Of a stretch of 64,000 nt of DNA, positions 1-9,172 are shown piece after piece. Position 1 is the first letter of the stretch, and the number at the start of each line of letters is the position of its first letter. Made by a program: the position numbers and the translations under genes. The notes beneath the pieces are model-generated. The model did no database searches, had not been told where the DNA came from, and saw nothing but the letters and a program-made list of their open reading frames with translations. The stretch spans positions 1 through 64,000 of the forward strand of contig NZ_VJYZ01000033.1 in NCBI RefSeq assembly GCF_007018965.1, in the 5' to 3' direction. The DNA is from Paracoccus marinus (GTDB taxonomy: Bacteria; Pseudomonadota; Alphaproteobacteria; Rhodobacterales; Rhodobacteraceae).

Positions 1-259
1 CGGCCTGTTCCCGTTTCCCATAGAACACCTCCTGGTTCCTCAGTTGGTGCTCTCCACATTTTCCGGGCAAGTCCAGAGATCGGAGATTTCACCGGGATGT
101 TCCGGCGCAGATCCGGTTGCATCGATGGTCTCAACCCCTTCGTGGTCGATGATTTCGAGCGCATCGAGCCGCGACGGCTTTTGGCCGGCCTGACCGGGGG
201 AGACGTCAGATGACCATGCCCGGAGTCGTTGCGGCAAAACAGAACGACGCAGGTGCTGC
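1..259 (+). other. Possible tail of an upstream transposition gene
   Basis: One forward frame is open from the window edge to a TGA at 211-213 (about 70 codons, ending in the residues LLAGLTGGDVR). A second frame beginning with ATG at 210 ends with TGA at 261-263, overlapping the ATG of tniQ at 260. In Tni-type transposons tniQ usually follows tniB, so one of these could be the end of that gene. I do not recognise the residues, so this stays a positional guess. Confidence 0.15.
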
Positions 260-1792
260 ATGAAACGCCTCGCCCTCACTGTCGCGCCCACTGCCTGCGA
301 GGCCCCCACCAGCTTTCTGTCCCGGCTCGCCGCCCGAAACCTCAGTCCCGACATCGTCACCTTCGCAAAGGATGTCGGGCTGGACATCGGCGCCATCATT
401 TGCGGGGATGACCGGGAAATCCACTCGCTCTGCCGGGTTGCAGGCTGCTCTCCGCTCAGCTTCAAACGGACCACGGTCGTCAGGACTTCTGCGAGGCGAT
501 ACAGCATTGGCAATGAGGAGATCTATTCCGAAGTCATCTCCCGCAGCACGATCCGGTACTGCCCGTCCTGCCTTCGCGAAGAACTGCAGCGGGCGAGTAA
601 TGTCTGGGAAATCGTTCAACCGCTGCACTGGCAATTTCTCCCTGTCCGATACTGCACACGACATGGGGCGAGACTGCTGAGCCACTCGTTTCCCGTTGGT
701 GGACGATCCGCTTACGACTTCACGGAATTCGTCCGGGACCGCCGCGCCGAACTTGCGTCATTCCAGTTTCAAAGCGATGGAATGGCGGACCGTTTTGATA
801 ATTACCTGACTGACCGCGCCTATGGCCGGCAAGCAGCCAACTGGTGCGACCGTTTGTCGATCTCGCCGCTCGTCAAGGCCTGTGAGGCATTCGGGGTTCT
901 TATGCAGTACGGTCCCAAAGTGCGCCGGTTCAACCTGTCCGCTGAACAGCGTCGCGATGCGATGGAGGTCGGCTTCACGGCACTGGAGGGTGGGTCCGAG
1001 GGGATCATCGCAACGCTGGACCGCTTCAGAATGTCACAACGGACGCCGGGCGGCCGGCAGCCACATCCCCAGCTAGGAACGGTTCAGGCCTTGCTTGGAT
1101 CGGATCGAAAGAACCGGCCGGACCTCGACCCCGTCCGCAATGTTGTGCGACAGCATTTACTGGACAACTACCCCTTCAAGGCAGCTCGATGGTGATGGGC
1201 GTCGTTCTGGACAAGCTGAGAATTTATTCGCTCTCCGCCGCCACAAAAGAGTTCGGCACCCGTCTCGCTACGTTAAAAAAGGATGCTGCTCCTGCGCGGT
1301 CTGGCGCACCGGGATATGCGGAACCAGTTCTACCTGGACACCCTGATCACGGCCGACCTGCTGGAAGACCTCCGTCGTGACCTCCGGGACTTTGTCGGCA
1401 AGGGGGAGGCAGCGCAGTTGCTTGGTTGCTCGGACATCATGTTCCGTTCGCTCCTGGCCAGGGGGCTTCCGCAGGGGTGGATCCAGGGCCTGAAACGCGG
1501 AAAGCTGTTTCGGCGCAGCGACCTCACCCGTCTGCTCGAACGGATCGGCAGCCTTGGCCGCACGGTCGAAGACACCCGCCTCCACGTCACCTTGCATAAG
1601 GCGGCGATCATCCTCGGCAGTTCCAGTCCGGCCGTGCTTAGCCTGATCCTCGAGCAGGAGCTGCCGGTCGCGGTCCGGCCCGGGGAACCTCTCCGGCTGG
1701 ATTCTCTTCTCGTAGACAGGCGCGACGTGGCGGCGCTGCAGCGGGCGGGGCGGAGCCAGGAATTGTCCCGCCCGTCGCCGAGTCAAACTTGA
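260..1792 (+). pseudogene. tniQ: tniQ-family transposition protein, frameshifted
   Basis: TniQ proteins help select targets for Tn7/Tn5053-like transposons. Residues 1-311 read from ATG 260 show the TniQ N-terminal pattern, including a YCPSCLRE cysteine pair followed by W and C..H residues (RYCTRHG). The frame stops at TGA 1193-1195. The protein continues in the +1-related frame at about 1186-1280 (VMGVVLDKL...ATLKK, helix-turn-helix-like), then returns to the first frame at 1283 (MLLLRGLAHRDM onward) and ends at 1792. The second shift lies at an A-run followed by GG (1274-1283). Two compensating indels fit either decay or sequencing error. Corrected length would be about 510 residues. Confidence 0.7.
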
Positions 1793-1904
1793 TGACTCGC
1801 CAGTAGTACCGACGCTCTCAACCCGGGCTTCGCTGCCCTGCTGGTTTAATGGAGATCGTGACCCGATCGCCTCAACCTTCGGCATCCGATCGCGTGCTGC
1901 ATAG

Positions 1905-2123
1905 GCACACAGAGGCTCACAAAACCAGATCCTCGCCGATGAGGAGATCGGCGGCGTGACCGCCGACGGCGCCTGTGACAGCCGCCGCTGCCACACCGCG
2001 ATCCTCGAACGGCAGGCAACCGCGATCATCCCGATCCACAGGAACGGCCGCCCATGGAGGGGGAACTGCCCCGCTGCCTCCGCGCGGAGTATCACGCATC
2101 GACGGGGTAGAAAGGCAGGATAG
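1905..2123 (+). pseudogene. IS5-family transposase fragment
   Basis: An open stretch of about 72 codons bounded by stops (TAG at 1902 and 2121) encodes GGVTADGACDSRRCHTAI, then ATAIIPIHRNGRPW. From memory this matches the DDE transposase core of IS5-type elements, usually written VTADGAYDTRxCH...ATAIIPxRxNxxPW, around the second catalytic Asp. It lacks a start, the N-terminal half and the C-terminal Glu region, so it is only a remnant. The rest of 1793-2166 shows no gene. An imperfect inverted repeat lies at 2119-2144. Confidence 0.6.
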
Positions 2124-2166
2124 TGTCCAAAAAGGACAACTATCGTGGCAATCCACAGGAAAATAC

Positions 2167-2243
2167 TGGTCGGAGCGAGAGGATTCGAACCTCCGACCCC
2201 CTGCTCCCGAAGCAGGTGCGCTACCAGGCTGCGCTACGCTCCG
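2167..2243 (-). tRNA. tRNA-Pro (anticodon CGG)
   Basis: On the minus strand the 77 bases fold as a full cloverleaf. The acceptor stem is CGGAGCG/CGCTCCG, the D arm contains AGCCTGGTAGC, the anticodon stem-loop CCTGC-TTCGGGA-GCAGG gives anticodon CGG, and the T arm contains GGTTCGAATCC. The CCA end is encoded in the DNA (2167-2169). The 3' end points toward the mobile-element remnant, consistent with an integration site. Confidence 0.95.
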
Positions 2244-2291
2244 ACCGTAGGTGGGGCAGGTAGCGCGGGGCGGGGGGGAATGCAAGGGGGA

Positions 2292-3365
2292 TCAGGGGTG
2301 GTCGGGTGATTTGACGGCCGCGCCCGGCTCGGCGGGAAAGACGCGGGCGCCGAAGGTCGTGCGGGGGGAGATCTGGGCGTCGCCCGCCGCCTCGGACGTG
2401 GTGACGGGGGTCGAGCGGCTGCCGCCCCGGGTCTCGCGCCACAGGATGTAGATGCCAGACGCGGCGATCACGGCAAGGCCCAGCAGGGTGGCGCGGTCAG
2501 GGACCTCTCCGAACAGGGCCCAGCCGTAAAGCGCGGCCCAGGCGATCTGGCTGTACTGCATCGGCGCCACCACCGCCGCCTCGGCCGTGCGGTAGGACCA
2601 GACGTTGAGCGCGCCGGCGGTCAGGGCCAGCAGCGCCACCGCGCCGGCAAGCGCCAGGTCGGCGCCCGCCATCGGCCGATAGACGAAGGGCAGCGCCGCC
2701 CCCGTCACCACAACGTTCAGGACGATCGGCCACAGCACCAGGACGATCGCCTTTTCGCCCGAACCGACCCTGCGGGCGATCACGGCGGCAAGCGCCCCGC
2801 CCGCCGCCCCGGCAAGCGCCGCCGCATGGCCCCAGGACAAGGCCTCGCCACCCGGGCGCAGCACGATCAGGACGCCGGCGAGGCCCGCGGCGATGGCGGT
2901 CCAGCGGTGCGGGCCCACCCGCTCGCCCAGCAGCGGGATCGCGATGACGGTGATCATCAGCGGCATGGTGAACAGCATTGCATAGACCTGCGCCAGCGGC
3001 AGGACCGCGAAGGCGGCGGTGCAGGCGACGGCGTTGAGGCACAGCGCGGCGCTGCGAAGCGCGACCCAGCCGGGGCTCGCGGGGCGCAGCGAGCCCGCGT
3101 CGCGGCGCGCGAGCAGAAGGATCGTCGCGGGCGGAAACGACATCACCGCCGCGAAGAACAGGATCTGGAACGGGGAATAGCCGCCGCCGAGCAGCTTCAG
3201 GATCGCGTCGTGCCCGGCATAGATCGCCATGCACAACAGGCCCAGACCCGCGCCGCGCAGGTTGCGGGCGCCCCGCGCGCTACCCGGCCCCGGCGCGCCG
3301 CCCGACCCCCGCGTGGCGCCTGTCCCGCGCAAGGGTCGCACCGCGCGTGGGCCGGGACGCGCCAC
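2292..3365 (-). CDS. DMT-family (EamA) transporter
   Basis: This is an inner-membrane carrier of the drug/metabolite transporter superfamily with two EamA repeats and about ten hydrophobic helices, from LGLLCMAIYAGHD to LLGLAVIAASGIYILW. The substrate cannot be inferred. The frame is open far into leuB, so the start is uncertain. I chose GTG at 3365, four bases after the leuB stop, but GTG 3341 or TTG 3332 would also keep the first helix. No clear ribosome-binding site decides between them. The C-terminal tail of about 45 residues is polar. It probably shares a transcript with leuB. Confidence 0.8.
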   Translation of the reverse strand: MARPGPRAVRPLRGTGATRGSGGAPGPGSARGARNLRGAGLGLLCMAIYAGHDAILKLLGGGYSPFQILFFAAVMSFPPATILLLARRDAGSLRPASPGWVALRSAALCLNAVACTAAFAVLPLAQVYAMLFTMPLMITVIAIPLLGERVGPHRWTAIAAGLAGVLIVLRPGGEALSWGHAAALAGAAGGALAAVIARRVGSGEKAIVLVLWPIVLNVVVTGAALPFVYRPMAGADLALAGAVALLALTAGALNVWSYRTAEAAVVAPMQYSQIAWAALYGWALFGEVPDRATLLGLAVIAASGIYILWRETRGGSRSTPVTTSEAAGDAQISPRTTFGARVFPAEPGAAVKSPDHP

Positions 3366-3369
3366 GGCC

Positions 3370-4497
3370 TCAGCCCAGCTGGTCCAGCGCCGCCACGATG
3401 TGGTCGCCCATCTCGGACGTGCCGACCGGCGTTCCGCCATCGGCGGCCATCAGGTCGGCGGTGCGGACGCCGTCGGCCAGCACCTTTTCCACCGCGCGTT
3501 CCAGCAGGTCCGCGTCCTCGCCCCGGTCGAACGAATAGCGCAGCGCCATCGCGAACGACAGGATGCAGGCGATCGGGTTGGCGCGGCCCTGGCCCGCGAT
3601 GTCGGGGGCCGAGCCGTGGACCGGCTCGTACAGCGCCTTGGGCCGCCCGTTCGCCATCGGCGCGCCCAGGCTGGCCGAGGGCAGCATGCCCAGGCTGCCG
3701 GTCAGCATCGCCGCCGCGTCGGACAGGATGTCGCCGAACAGGTTGTCGGTCACGATCACGTCGAACTGCGACGGCCGGCGCACCAGCTGCATCGCGCCGT
3801 TGTCGGCATACATGTGGGACAGCTCGACATCCGGGTATTCGTTGTCGTGGACCCACTGCACTTCCTCGCGCCACAGGATGCCCGATTCCATCACGTTGGC
3901 CTTTTCCATCGAGCAGACGCGGTTCTTGCGCTTCCTGGCCAGCTCGAAGGCCGAGCGCGCCACGCGCCGGATCTCTCCGCTCGTGTAGCGCTGGGTGTTG
4001 ATGCCGACGCGGCCGCCTTCGTTGTCGGGGTTGTTGTCGTCGGAATGGATCCCGCGCGGCTCGCCGAAATAGATGCCCGAAGTCAGTTCGCGCACGATCA
4101 GGATGTCGAGTCCGGCCACCACCTCGCGCTTGAGGGACGAGAAATCGGCCAGCGCGTCGAAGCACTGGGCCGGTCGCAGGTTGGCGTACAGGTCCATTTC
4201 CTTGCGCAGACGCAGAAGCCCGCGTTCCGGTTTTACCGCGAAATCGAGGTTGTCGTAGGCCGGCCCGCCCACCGCGCCCAGCAGCACGGCGTCGACCGAC
4301 TGCGCCCTGGCCATGGTCGCGTCCGACAGCGGCGTTCCGTGCGCGTCGTAGGCCGCGCCGCCGACCAGATCCTCGTCCACGTCGAACAGAAGCCCGCGGC
4401 GCTTGCCGAACCAGGCGATGACCTTGCGGACCTCGGCCATCACCTCGGGGCCGATGCCGTCGCCGGGCAGGATCAGAAGGGAGAAACGGTCGCTCAT
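3370..4497 (-). CDS. leuB: 3-isopropylmalate dehydrogenase
   Basis: LeuB oxidises and decarboxylates 3-isopropylmalate with NAD+, the third step of leucine synthesis, in the cytoplasm. The protein has 375 residues, normal for the family. Visible motifs are the N-terminal [10 protein letters not shown], the substrate-binding arginines in the ERGLLRLR region, and the catalytic segment [29 protein letters not shown] with its metal-binding aspartates. It sits about 4 kb from leuD, with an RTX gene and others between, so the leucine genes are loosely clustered rather than a compact operon. Confidence 0.96.
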   Translation of the reverse strand: MSDRFSLLILPGDGIGPEVMAEVRKVIAWFGKRRGLLFDVDEDLVGGAAYDAHGTPLSDATMARAQSVDAVLLGAVGGPAYDNLDFAVKPERGLLRLRKEMDLYANLRPAQCFDALADFSSLKREVVAGLDILIVRELTSGIYFGEPRGIHSDDNNPDNEGGRVGINTQRYTSGEIRRVARSAFELARKRKNRVCSMEKANVMESGILWREEVQWVHDNEYPDVELSHMYADNGAMQLVRRPSQFDVIVTDNLFGDILSDAAAMLTGSLGMLPSASLGAPMANGRPKALYEPVHGSAPDIAGQGRANPIACILSFAMALRYSFDRGEDADLLERAVEKVLADGVRTADLMAADGGTPVGTSEMGDHIVAALDQLG

Positions 4498-4656
4498 ACT
4501 TGTCCCTTTCGTGCTGTCCCGACCCGCCTAGACGCGGGGTGGGGCAGGGTCAAGTCACGCCGATTTGGGTTGCCAGCCGGGGTGCGATGGGGCCCGATGC
4601 GGGCGCGCAGGCAGCACCGGACGCCAGCACCAGAAGACAACACGGGGGACCGTTCC

Positions 4657-5109
4657 ATGAGGGCCAGGCTTGCAGCCGCGCGTGCGGCGGAGGGCGGGGC
4701 GGCGATGGCGGCAGCGGCGTTGCTGGCGGCCGCGGCCGTTCAGGGCACCGCCACGCCCGTCCGCGCCGACGGGGGCATGACCGTCCGCCTGCCCGATGTC
4801 TCGTCCCTGCCCGAGGGGCAGGCGCGGGCGCTGATCGCCGAACTGGCGCAGGTGAACGTCATCACCTCGAACTGTCCCGGCTACGCGGTGTCGGACGGGG
4901 AATGGACGCTCATCACCGGGACGGGCGACCGGCTGGCCGCGCGGCTGGGCCTTGGACCGCAGCGCTACGACAGCGAATTCTACGGCCCCGCGTTCAGGTT
5001 GCTGGACGATCCCGGCGCCTGCGACCGGATCGGGCCCACGGCAAAGCCGCTGATCGCGCGGCTGAAGGCGATGGGTGGGGACACCACGCCCATCGCGCAG
5101 TCGCAGTAG
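4657..5109 (+). CDS. Hypothetical exported protein
   Basis: A 150-residue protein of unknown function. It starts at ATG 4657 behind a GGGGGA sequence. The first 40 residues form an alanine-rich signal-like segment ending near PVRA-DGG, suggesting export. The mature part contains two cysteines (SNCPGY and GACDRI) that could form a periplasmic disulfide. It lies alone, divergent from leuB and convergent with the RTX gene. The longer open frame upstream is an antisense shadow of leuB and was not used. Confidence 0.6.
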   Translation: MRARLAAARAAEGGAAMAAAALLAAAAVQGTATPVRADGGMTVRLPDVSSLPEGQARALIAELAQVNVITSNCPGYAVSDGEWTLITGTGDRLAARLGLGPQRYDSEFYGPAFRLLDDPGACDRIGPTAKPLIARLKAMGGDTTPIAQSQ

Positions 5110-5149
5110 CCGGGGACGCCCGCGCGCGGCGCGCCCACCGAAAAGGCCG

Positions 5150-7276
5150 CTACAGCAGCAGGTCCGACGCGCCCAGCCCGTTCGCGCCCTGAAGCCAGAT
5201 CTGGAAATCCGCCCGCGAGTCGCCGTTGACGTCGCCCGACAGCACCCACCCGCCGGTGCCCGCGACGGCCCAGACGGCATGCGCCGCCGCCCGCCCCCCG
5301 GTCCAGGCAAATGCCTGATCGCCGCCCGCGAACACGTTCGCGTCGATCCCGTTCAGCGAGATGAGGTCGGTGCCGCGATGGAAATCCGCGATGACGTCGG
5401 CATTGCCTGCAAGCCCGGTCTGGTTCGTCGCGGTAAAGACGAACACGTCCGACCGCGCGTCGGCCGCGCCGGTGAGGATGTCGCGCCCAAGTCCGCCCGC
5501 CAGGATGTCGGCGCCGTCGCCGCCCGCCAGCACGTCGTTCCCGGCCCCGCCGGTCAGCACGTCGTTGCCCGCGCCGCCTGCCAGCACGTTGGCCGCGCCG
5601 TTCCCGATCAGCACGTCGTTGCCCGCGCCCGAGGTCAGGTTCTCGATCTCGACCAGCCGGTCCAGGCCCTCGCCCGTGTTCTGCCATCCCGCCTGCGTCA
5701 GGTCGGCGCGGACTGGCGCGCCAAGCACGAACACGGCCGTGTCGATGCCGCCTCCGCCGTGGACCAGGTCGTTACCCGCCGCGCCGCTGAGCAGGTCGTT
5801 GCCGACGCCTGCCTGCATCTGGTCGTTGCTCGCGCCGCCCCAGAGCTGGTCGTTGCCGGCGAAGTCCACGATGATGTCGTCGCCCTGACCGCCATACAGC
5901 CGGTCCGCCCCGCCCCGCGTGTCGGCGATGCGGTCGTTGCCCGTGCCGCCGTCGATGACGTTGTTGCGCGTGTCGCCCGACAGGCTGTCGTTGCCCGCCA
6001 GCCCGAAGATGCTGCCGGTGGCGTCCACGACGAGCGCGTCGTTGCCCGCGGTCCCGCGCCCGAAGATCCGCGCGGCGACCCCGTCGCCGTCGGCGTCGAT
6101 CGCCTCGGACGTGTAGGATATCACGAACCCGCCGCCCGCCAGCCCCGCGATCTCGACCTGGGTCTGGTCGGTGTATCTGTCGACGTCGAAGCCCACCTCG
6201 AACGCGCCCGTCAGGGGCTGGCCCGCGGCGTTGAAGATGCGGGCATAGACGTCGTGCCCGATCTCGCCCTGCGCCGGGCCGCGCTGGACCCAGGTCACCA
6301 CGATCTCGCCCGAGGACAGCTGCGTGAGGTTCGCGTCGCTCACGACCTCACCGGTTTCGATCACGGGCAGGCGGGCGGTGGTGCGGTTGCCGTTGGCATC
6401 GAACATCGCCATCAGCACGAAGGTGCCAAGCTCGAGCTGGGCGCCGGGGACCGAATGGCTGTAGTCGAGCGCGCAGACCGCGAAGCCGCCGTTCGCAAGC
6501 GGCGTCACGTCGTAGCCGTAGTTCCCCTCGTACCCCGCCGAGCCGAGTTCCATCATCATGTGGACGTCCTGCCGGATCACCGCGCCGCCCGGCGCATAGA
6601 TCGTGGCCCGGATGTCGCAATCGCCGCCGCCGCCGTTCGGGTAGGTGGCCTCGCTGCTCCACACCGTGACGCTGTTGCCGTTGTTGAGCGTGCAGGACCG
6701 CGGGTTCAGCTGATCGAACGCGGTGATGACGGTGTTCGTCTGCGTGTCGGCGGTGCGCGGCACGCCACCCGCGGTGAAGCTGCGGCTGTGAATGTCGTCG
6801 AAGGTCGCGCCCGCGTTCTCGTTGGCCCACGAGACGCGGAAGCCGCCGTCCCCCAGCGCCGCCACGTCGGGCATCGACGCCGCCGCCGAGGGCGCGGTAT
6901 CGACCCGGATCGCGTCGGTGCGCGCGGTGCCGTTCGCGTTGTAGACGCGGGCGTAGATCATGGTGTCGACGGTCAGGATGTCGTCCTCGTCGTCGAAGGC
7001 CCAGACGACGACGTAGCCGCCGTCGCGCAGGGTGGTCACGCGGGCGTCGGCGGAACTGCAGCCGTCGATCCCGTCGATCAGCTGCTCGCCCCCCACGCGC
7101 TGGCCGGCCGCGTTGTAGCGCTGCGCCGCGACGTAGGTGGCGGACGGCGACCCCTCTTCGTAGTCGTTGAGGTAGCTTTCCCAGACGACCAGGAAGCCGC
7201 CATCCGCAAAGGTCGTGATATGAGGGTTTCGCTGCCAGTTGTCCTGGTAGCTGTTGACGCGGAACTCGGCACCCAT
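5150..7276 (-). CDS. Secreted RTX calcium-binding repeat protein
   Basis: A 708-residue protein in two halves. Residues 1-405 contain seven similar segments built on a (D/N)GG(F/Y)xVxW strand (near 25, 85, 143, 199, 262, 322, 381), each followed about 20-30 residues later by an AR-(V/I)-(Y/F)-N-A-x-G type strand, suggesting a sevenfold beta-repeat. Residues 410-605 carry RTX nonapeptides such as GGAGNDVLTGGAGNDVL, which bind calcium. Residues 605-708 resemble the serralysin M10 C-terminal domain used for type I secretion. There is no N-terminal signal peptide, as expected for that route. No ABC/HlyD/TolC genes are nearby. No HExxH protease motif is present, so it is not a serralysin. Confidence 0.85.
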   Translation of the reverse strand: MGAEFRVNSYQDNWQRNPHITTFADGGFLVVWESYLNDYEEGSPSATYVAAQRYNAAGQRVGGEQLIDGIDGCSSADARVTTLRDGGYVVVWAFDDEDDILTVDTMIYARVYNANGTARTDAIRVDTAPSAAASMPDVAALGDGGFRVSWANENAGATFDDIHSRSFTAGGVPRTADTQTNTVITAFDQLNPRSCTLNNGNSVTVWSSEATYPNGGGGDCDIRATIYAPGGAVIRQDVHMMMELGSAGYEGNYGYDVTPLANGGFAVCALDYSHSVPGAQLELGTFVLMAMFDANGNRTTARLPVIETGEVVSDANLTQLSSGEIVVTWVQRGPAQGEIGHDVYARIFNAAGQPLTGAFEVGFDVDRYTDQTQVEIAGLAGGGFVISYTSEAIDADGDGVAARIFGRGTAGNDALVVDATGSIFGLAGNDSLSGDTRNNVIDGGTGNDRIADTRGGADRLYGGQGDDIIVDFAGNDQLWGGASNDQMQAGVGNDLLSGAAGNDLVHGGGGIDTAVFVLGAPVRADLTQAGWQNTGEGLDRLVEIENLTSGAGNDVLIGNGAANVLAGGAGNDVLTGGAGNDVLAGGDGADILAGGLGRDILTGAADARSDVFVFTATNQTGLAGNADVIADFHRGTDLISLNGIDANVFAGGDQAFAWTGGRAAAHAVWAVAGTGGWVLSGDVNGDSRADFQIWLQGANGLGASDLLL

Positions 7277-7416
7277 CGCTGCTCTCCCCTGACCGGCGGT
7301 TCACGTTAGCGCGGCGCAGGCGATTCGATAGCCGCCCGCGTGGCTGTGGCCGGAAATGGCCGGTCACGACTGCGGGATCGGGGCTGGTCCCGCAGGCGGG
7401 GGCCCGTGCCGGCCGG

Positions 7417-8490
7417 TCAGGGCAGCGACACGTCCGCCCAGACCAGCCGGTGCCGCGACGCGGCCGCGACCGCCGCCGACAGCGGATCGCCCGGCGCGGG
7501 CCACAGGACGCCCGCACCGGTGGTGGCGACGTCCTTGCCCGGCAGGATGTGATCGACCCGCAGGTTGCCCGGCCCGTCGGCCGCCGCGAAACGCGCGGTG
7601 TCGAGCGCGGGATCGCCCTTGTGGGCGCTGTTCGCGCCGTCCTGCGGGGCGGCGCGCCCGCCCTCGCTTGCGGGGCCGAGGTCGCGGACCAGCGGCGCCA
7701 GCACGTCCCACGCCTCGCGCCGGCCGTCGCCGTCCACCGGGTCCAGGTTGAAGTCGCCCAGGATCACGAACGGCGCGTCGGGCAGGTGGCGGGCCCAGAA
7801 GGCGATCTCGTCGTGGTTGCGGCGCCCGTTGCGGTCGGTCGCCGCGTCGTCGAACACCGGCGGCGTGGCCGAGAACGCCAGCAGGTGCAGCGTGTCGTCG
7901 CCCACCCGGACGGGCACGTCCCAATGCGCGGTCGACGACAGGCGCTGGATGTCGGCAATGTCGGCCGGCGTTTCCGGCATCAGGTTGCCCGGCATGTCGC
8001 GCCACAGCGTCGCCGAATGATCCGTGACCTCGCCCAGCGGCAGGCGCGACAGCACCGCCATCCCGCCCGCGCCGCTGAAAAAGCCGAAGCCTTGCGCGTC
8101 GTCGGCGGTGCCGGTGCGGCCGTCGCCGTCAAGGTCCAGCCCGGTCGCCATGCCGCTGTTGGGGCGCGCGGCGAAGCGGTGCGGATAGGACGCGCCGCCC
8201 ATGTCCAGAAGCGTGGAAAAGGCCTTCAGCGCCGCGCCGTCATGGTCCCAGTCGAAGCCGGTCAGCACCAGCACGTCGGCATCCGCCGCCGCGATCACGC
8301 GGACGGCGGCGGCGACCTGCGGGTCCTTGCCCGACATGATGTCGCGCAGCAGAAGCCCCGGCCCCTTGCGGGTCAGTTCGGGCGAAAACGTGGCGACGCG
8401 CACCGTCTCGGCGGCGGCAGGCATCGCGGCCGATCCGGCGGCGATCAGGCCAAGCGCCAGGGCCGCGCCCGCTCCGCCCGGCGGCCGCAT
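7417..8490 (-). CDS. Exported endonuclease/exonuclease/phosphatase-family protein
   Basis: A 357-residue protein with a signal-like N terminus (ALALGLIAAGSAAMPAAAE). The fold's catalytic features are visible: an acidic residue in the VLVLTGFDWD segment, VILGDFNLDP near residue 240, and LRVDHILP near the C terminus. It probably cleaves a phosphodiester or phosphomonoester outside the cytoplasm; the substrate is unknown. An insert reading LDLDGDGRTGTADDA resembles a calcium-binding loop. I chose ATG 8490 because it forms an ATGA overlap with the leuD stop; an alternative ATG lies 9 bases upstream. Confidence 0.8.
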   Translation of the reverse strand: MRPPGGAGAALALGLIAAGSAAMPAAAETVRVATFSPELTRKGPGLLLRDIMSGKDPQVAAAVRVIAAADADVLVLTGFDWDHDGAALKAFSTLLDMGGASYPHRFAARPNSGMATGLDLDGDGRTGTADDAQGFGFFSGAGGMAVLSRLPLGEVTDHSATLWRDMPGNLMPETPADIADIQRLSSTAHWDVPVRVGDDTLHLLAFSATPPVFDDAATDRNGRRNHDEIAFWARHLPDAPFVILGDFNLDPVDGDGRREAWDVLAPLVRDLGPASEGGRAAPQDGANSAHKGDPALDTARFAAADGPGNLRVDHILPGKDVATTGAGVLWPAPGDPLSAAVAAASRHRLVWADVSLP

Positions 8491-9095
8491 CAGACCCACG
8501 GCTGGGACTGCGCGATCCGCTGCTCGTAGCCGCCGATCTCGGCCGACTTCGCCAGCGTCAGGCCGATGTCGTCCAGCCCTTCGAGCATGTTGTGGCGGCG
8601 GTGCGGGTCGATCTGGAACGGGTATTCGGTCCCGTCCGCCCCCGTCACGACCTGCCGCTCAAGGTCAACGGTGATCCGCGCGTTCGCGCCGTGGCCCGCG
8701 TCGCGCATCAGCGCATCCACCGCGTCCTGCGGCAGCACGACCGGCAGGATCCCGTTCTGGAAGCAGTTGTTGTAGAAGATGTCCGCGAAGCTGGTCGAGA
8801 TCACCGACCTGATCCCGAAATCCTTCAGCGCCCAAGGCGCGTGCTCGCGCGACGACCCGCAGCCGAAGTTGTCGCCCGCAACGATGATCTCGGCCCCCCG
8901 CCAGGCGGGCTTGTTCAGCACGAAGTCGGGGTTTTCCGTCCCGTCGGCGTTGTAGCGCATCTCGTCGAACAGGTTCTTGCCCAGACCCGAGCGGTGGATC
9001 GTCTTCAGGAACTGCTTGGGGATGATCATGTCGGTGTCGATGTTGACCAGCGGCATCGGCGCGGCGATGCCGGTCAGCGTTGTGAACTTGTCCAT
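8490..9095 (-). CDS. leuD: 3-isopropylmalate dehydratase small subunit
   Basis: LeuD pairs with LeuC to isomerise 2-isopropylmalate to 3-isopropylmalate. At 201 residues it is the usual length. The swivelling-domain signature [19 protein letters not shown] is present, with [11 protein letters not shown] near the N terminus. It overlaps the next gene by four bases (ATGA). leuC lies upstream in the same direction, but a small gene on the other strand is inserted between the two subunits, so they may not share a single simple transcript. Confidence 0.96.
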   Translation of the reverse strand: MDKFTTLTGIAAPMPLVNIDTDMIIPKQFLKTIHRSGLGKNLFDEMRYNADGTENPDFVLNKPAWRGAEIIVAGDNFGCGSSREHAPWALKDFGIRSVISTSFADIFYNNCFQNGILPVVLPQDAVDALMRDAGHGANARITVDLERQVVTGADGTEYPFQIDPHRRHNMLEGLDDIGLTLAKSAEIGGYEQRIAQSQPWV

Positions 9096-9172
9096 GGCGT
9101 CCTTTCGGGTGACATTTTTCCTGCTCGGCCCGCGCGGGCCGAGTGTTGTGGTGTGAAGGTGGAGAACGGCTC

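Larger units (their letters stand above)
1..2166. mobile_element. Remnant mobile-element region abutting tRNA-Pro
   Basis: This stretch has no intact gene. It holds a frameshifted tniQ (260-1792) and an IS5-type transposase fragment (1905-2123), and it stops at the 3' end of a tRNA gene, a common insertion site for integrating elements. Its base composition is visibly less GC-extreme than the chromosome that follows. The left boundary lies outside the window and no terminal inverted repeats or target duplications were seen, so the element cannot be delimited. Confidence 0.5.

Noticed and set aside
2119..2144. Inverted repeat considered as an element end
   Set aside because: It is short and imperfect, and no partner copy was found; it could equally be a weak hairpin.
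5075..7309. Open frame of 744 codons on the plus strand
   Set aside because: Antisense to the RTX gene; its Val/Arg/Asp-rich sequence reflects the opposite-strand repeats.
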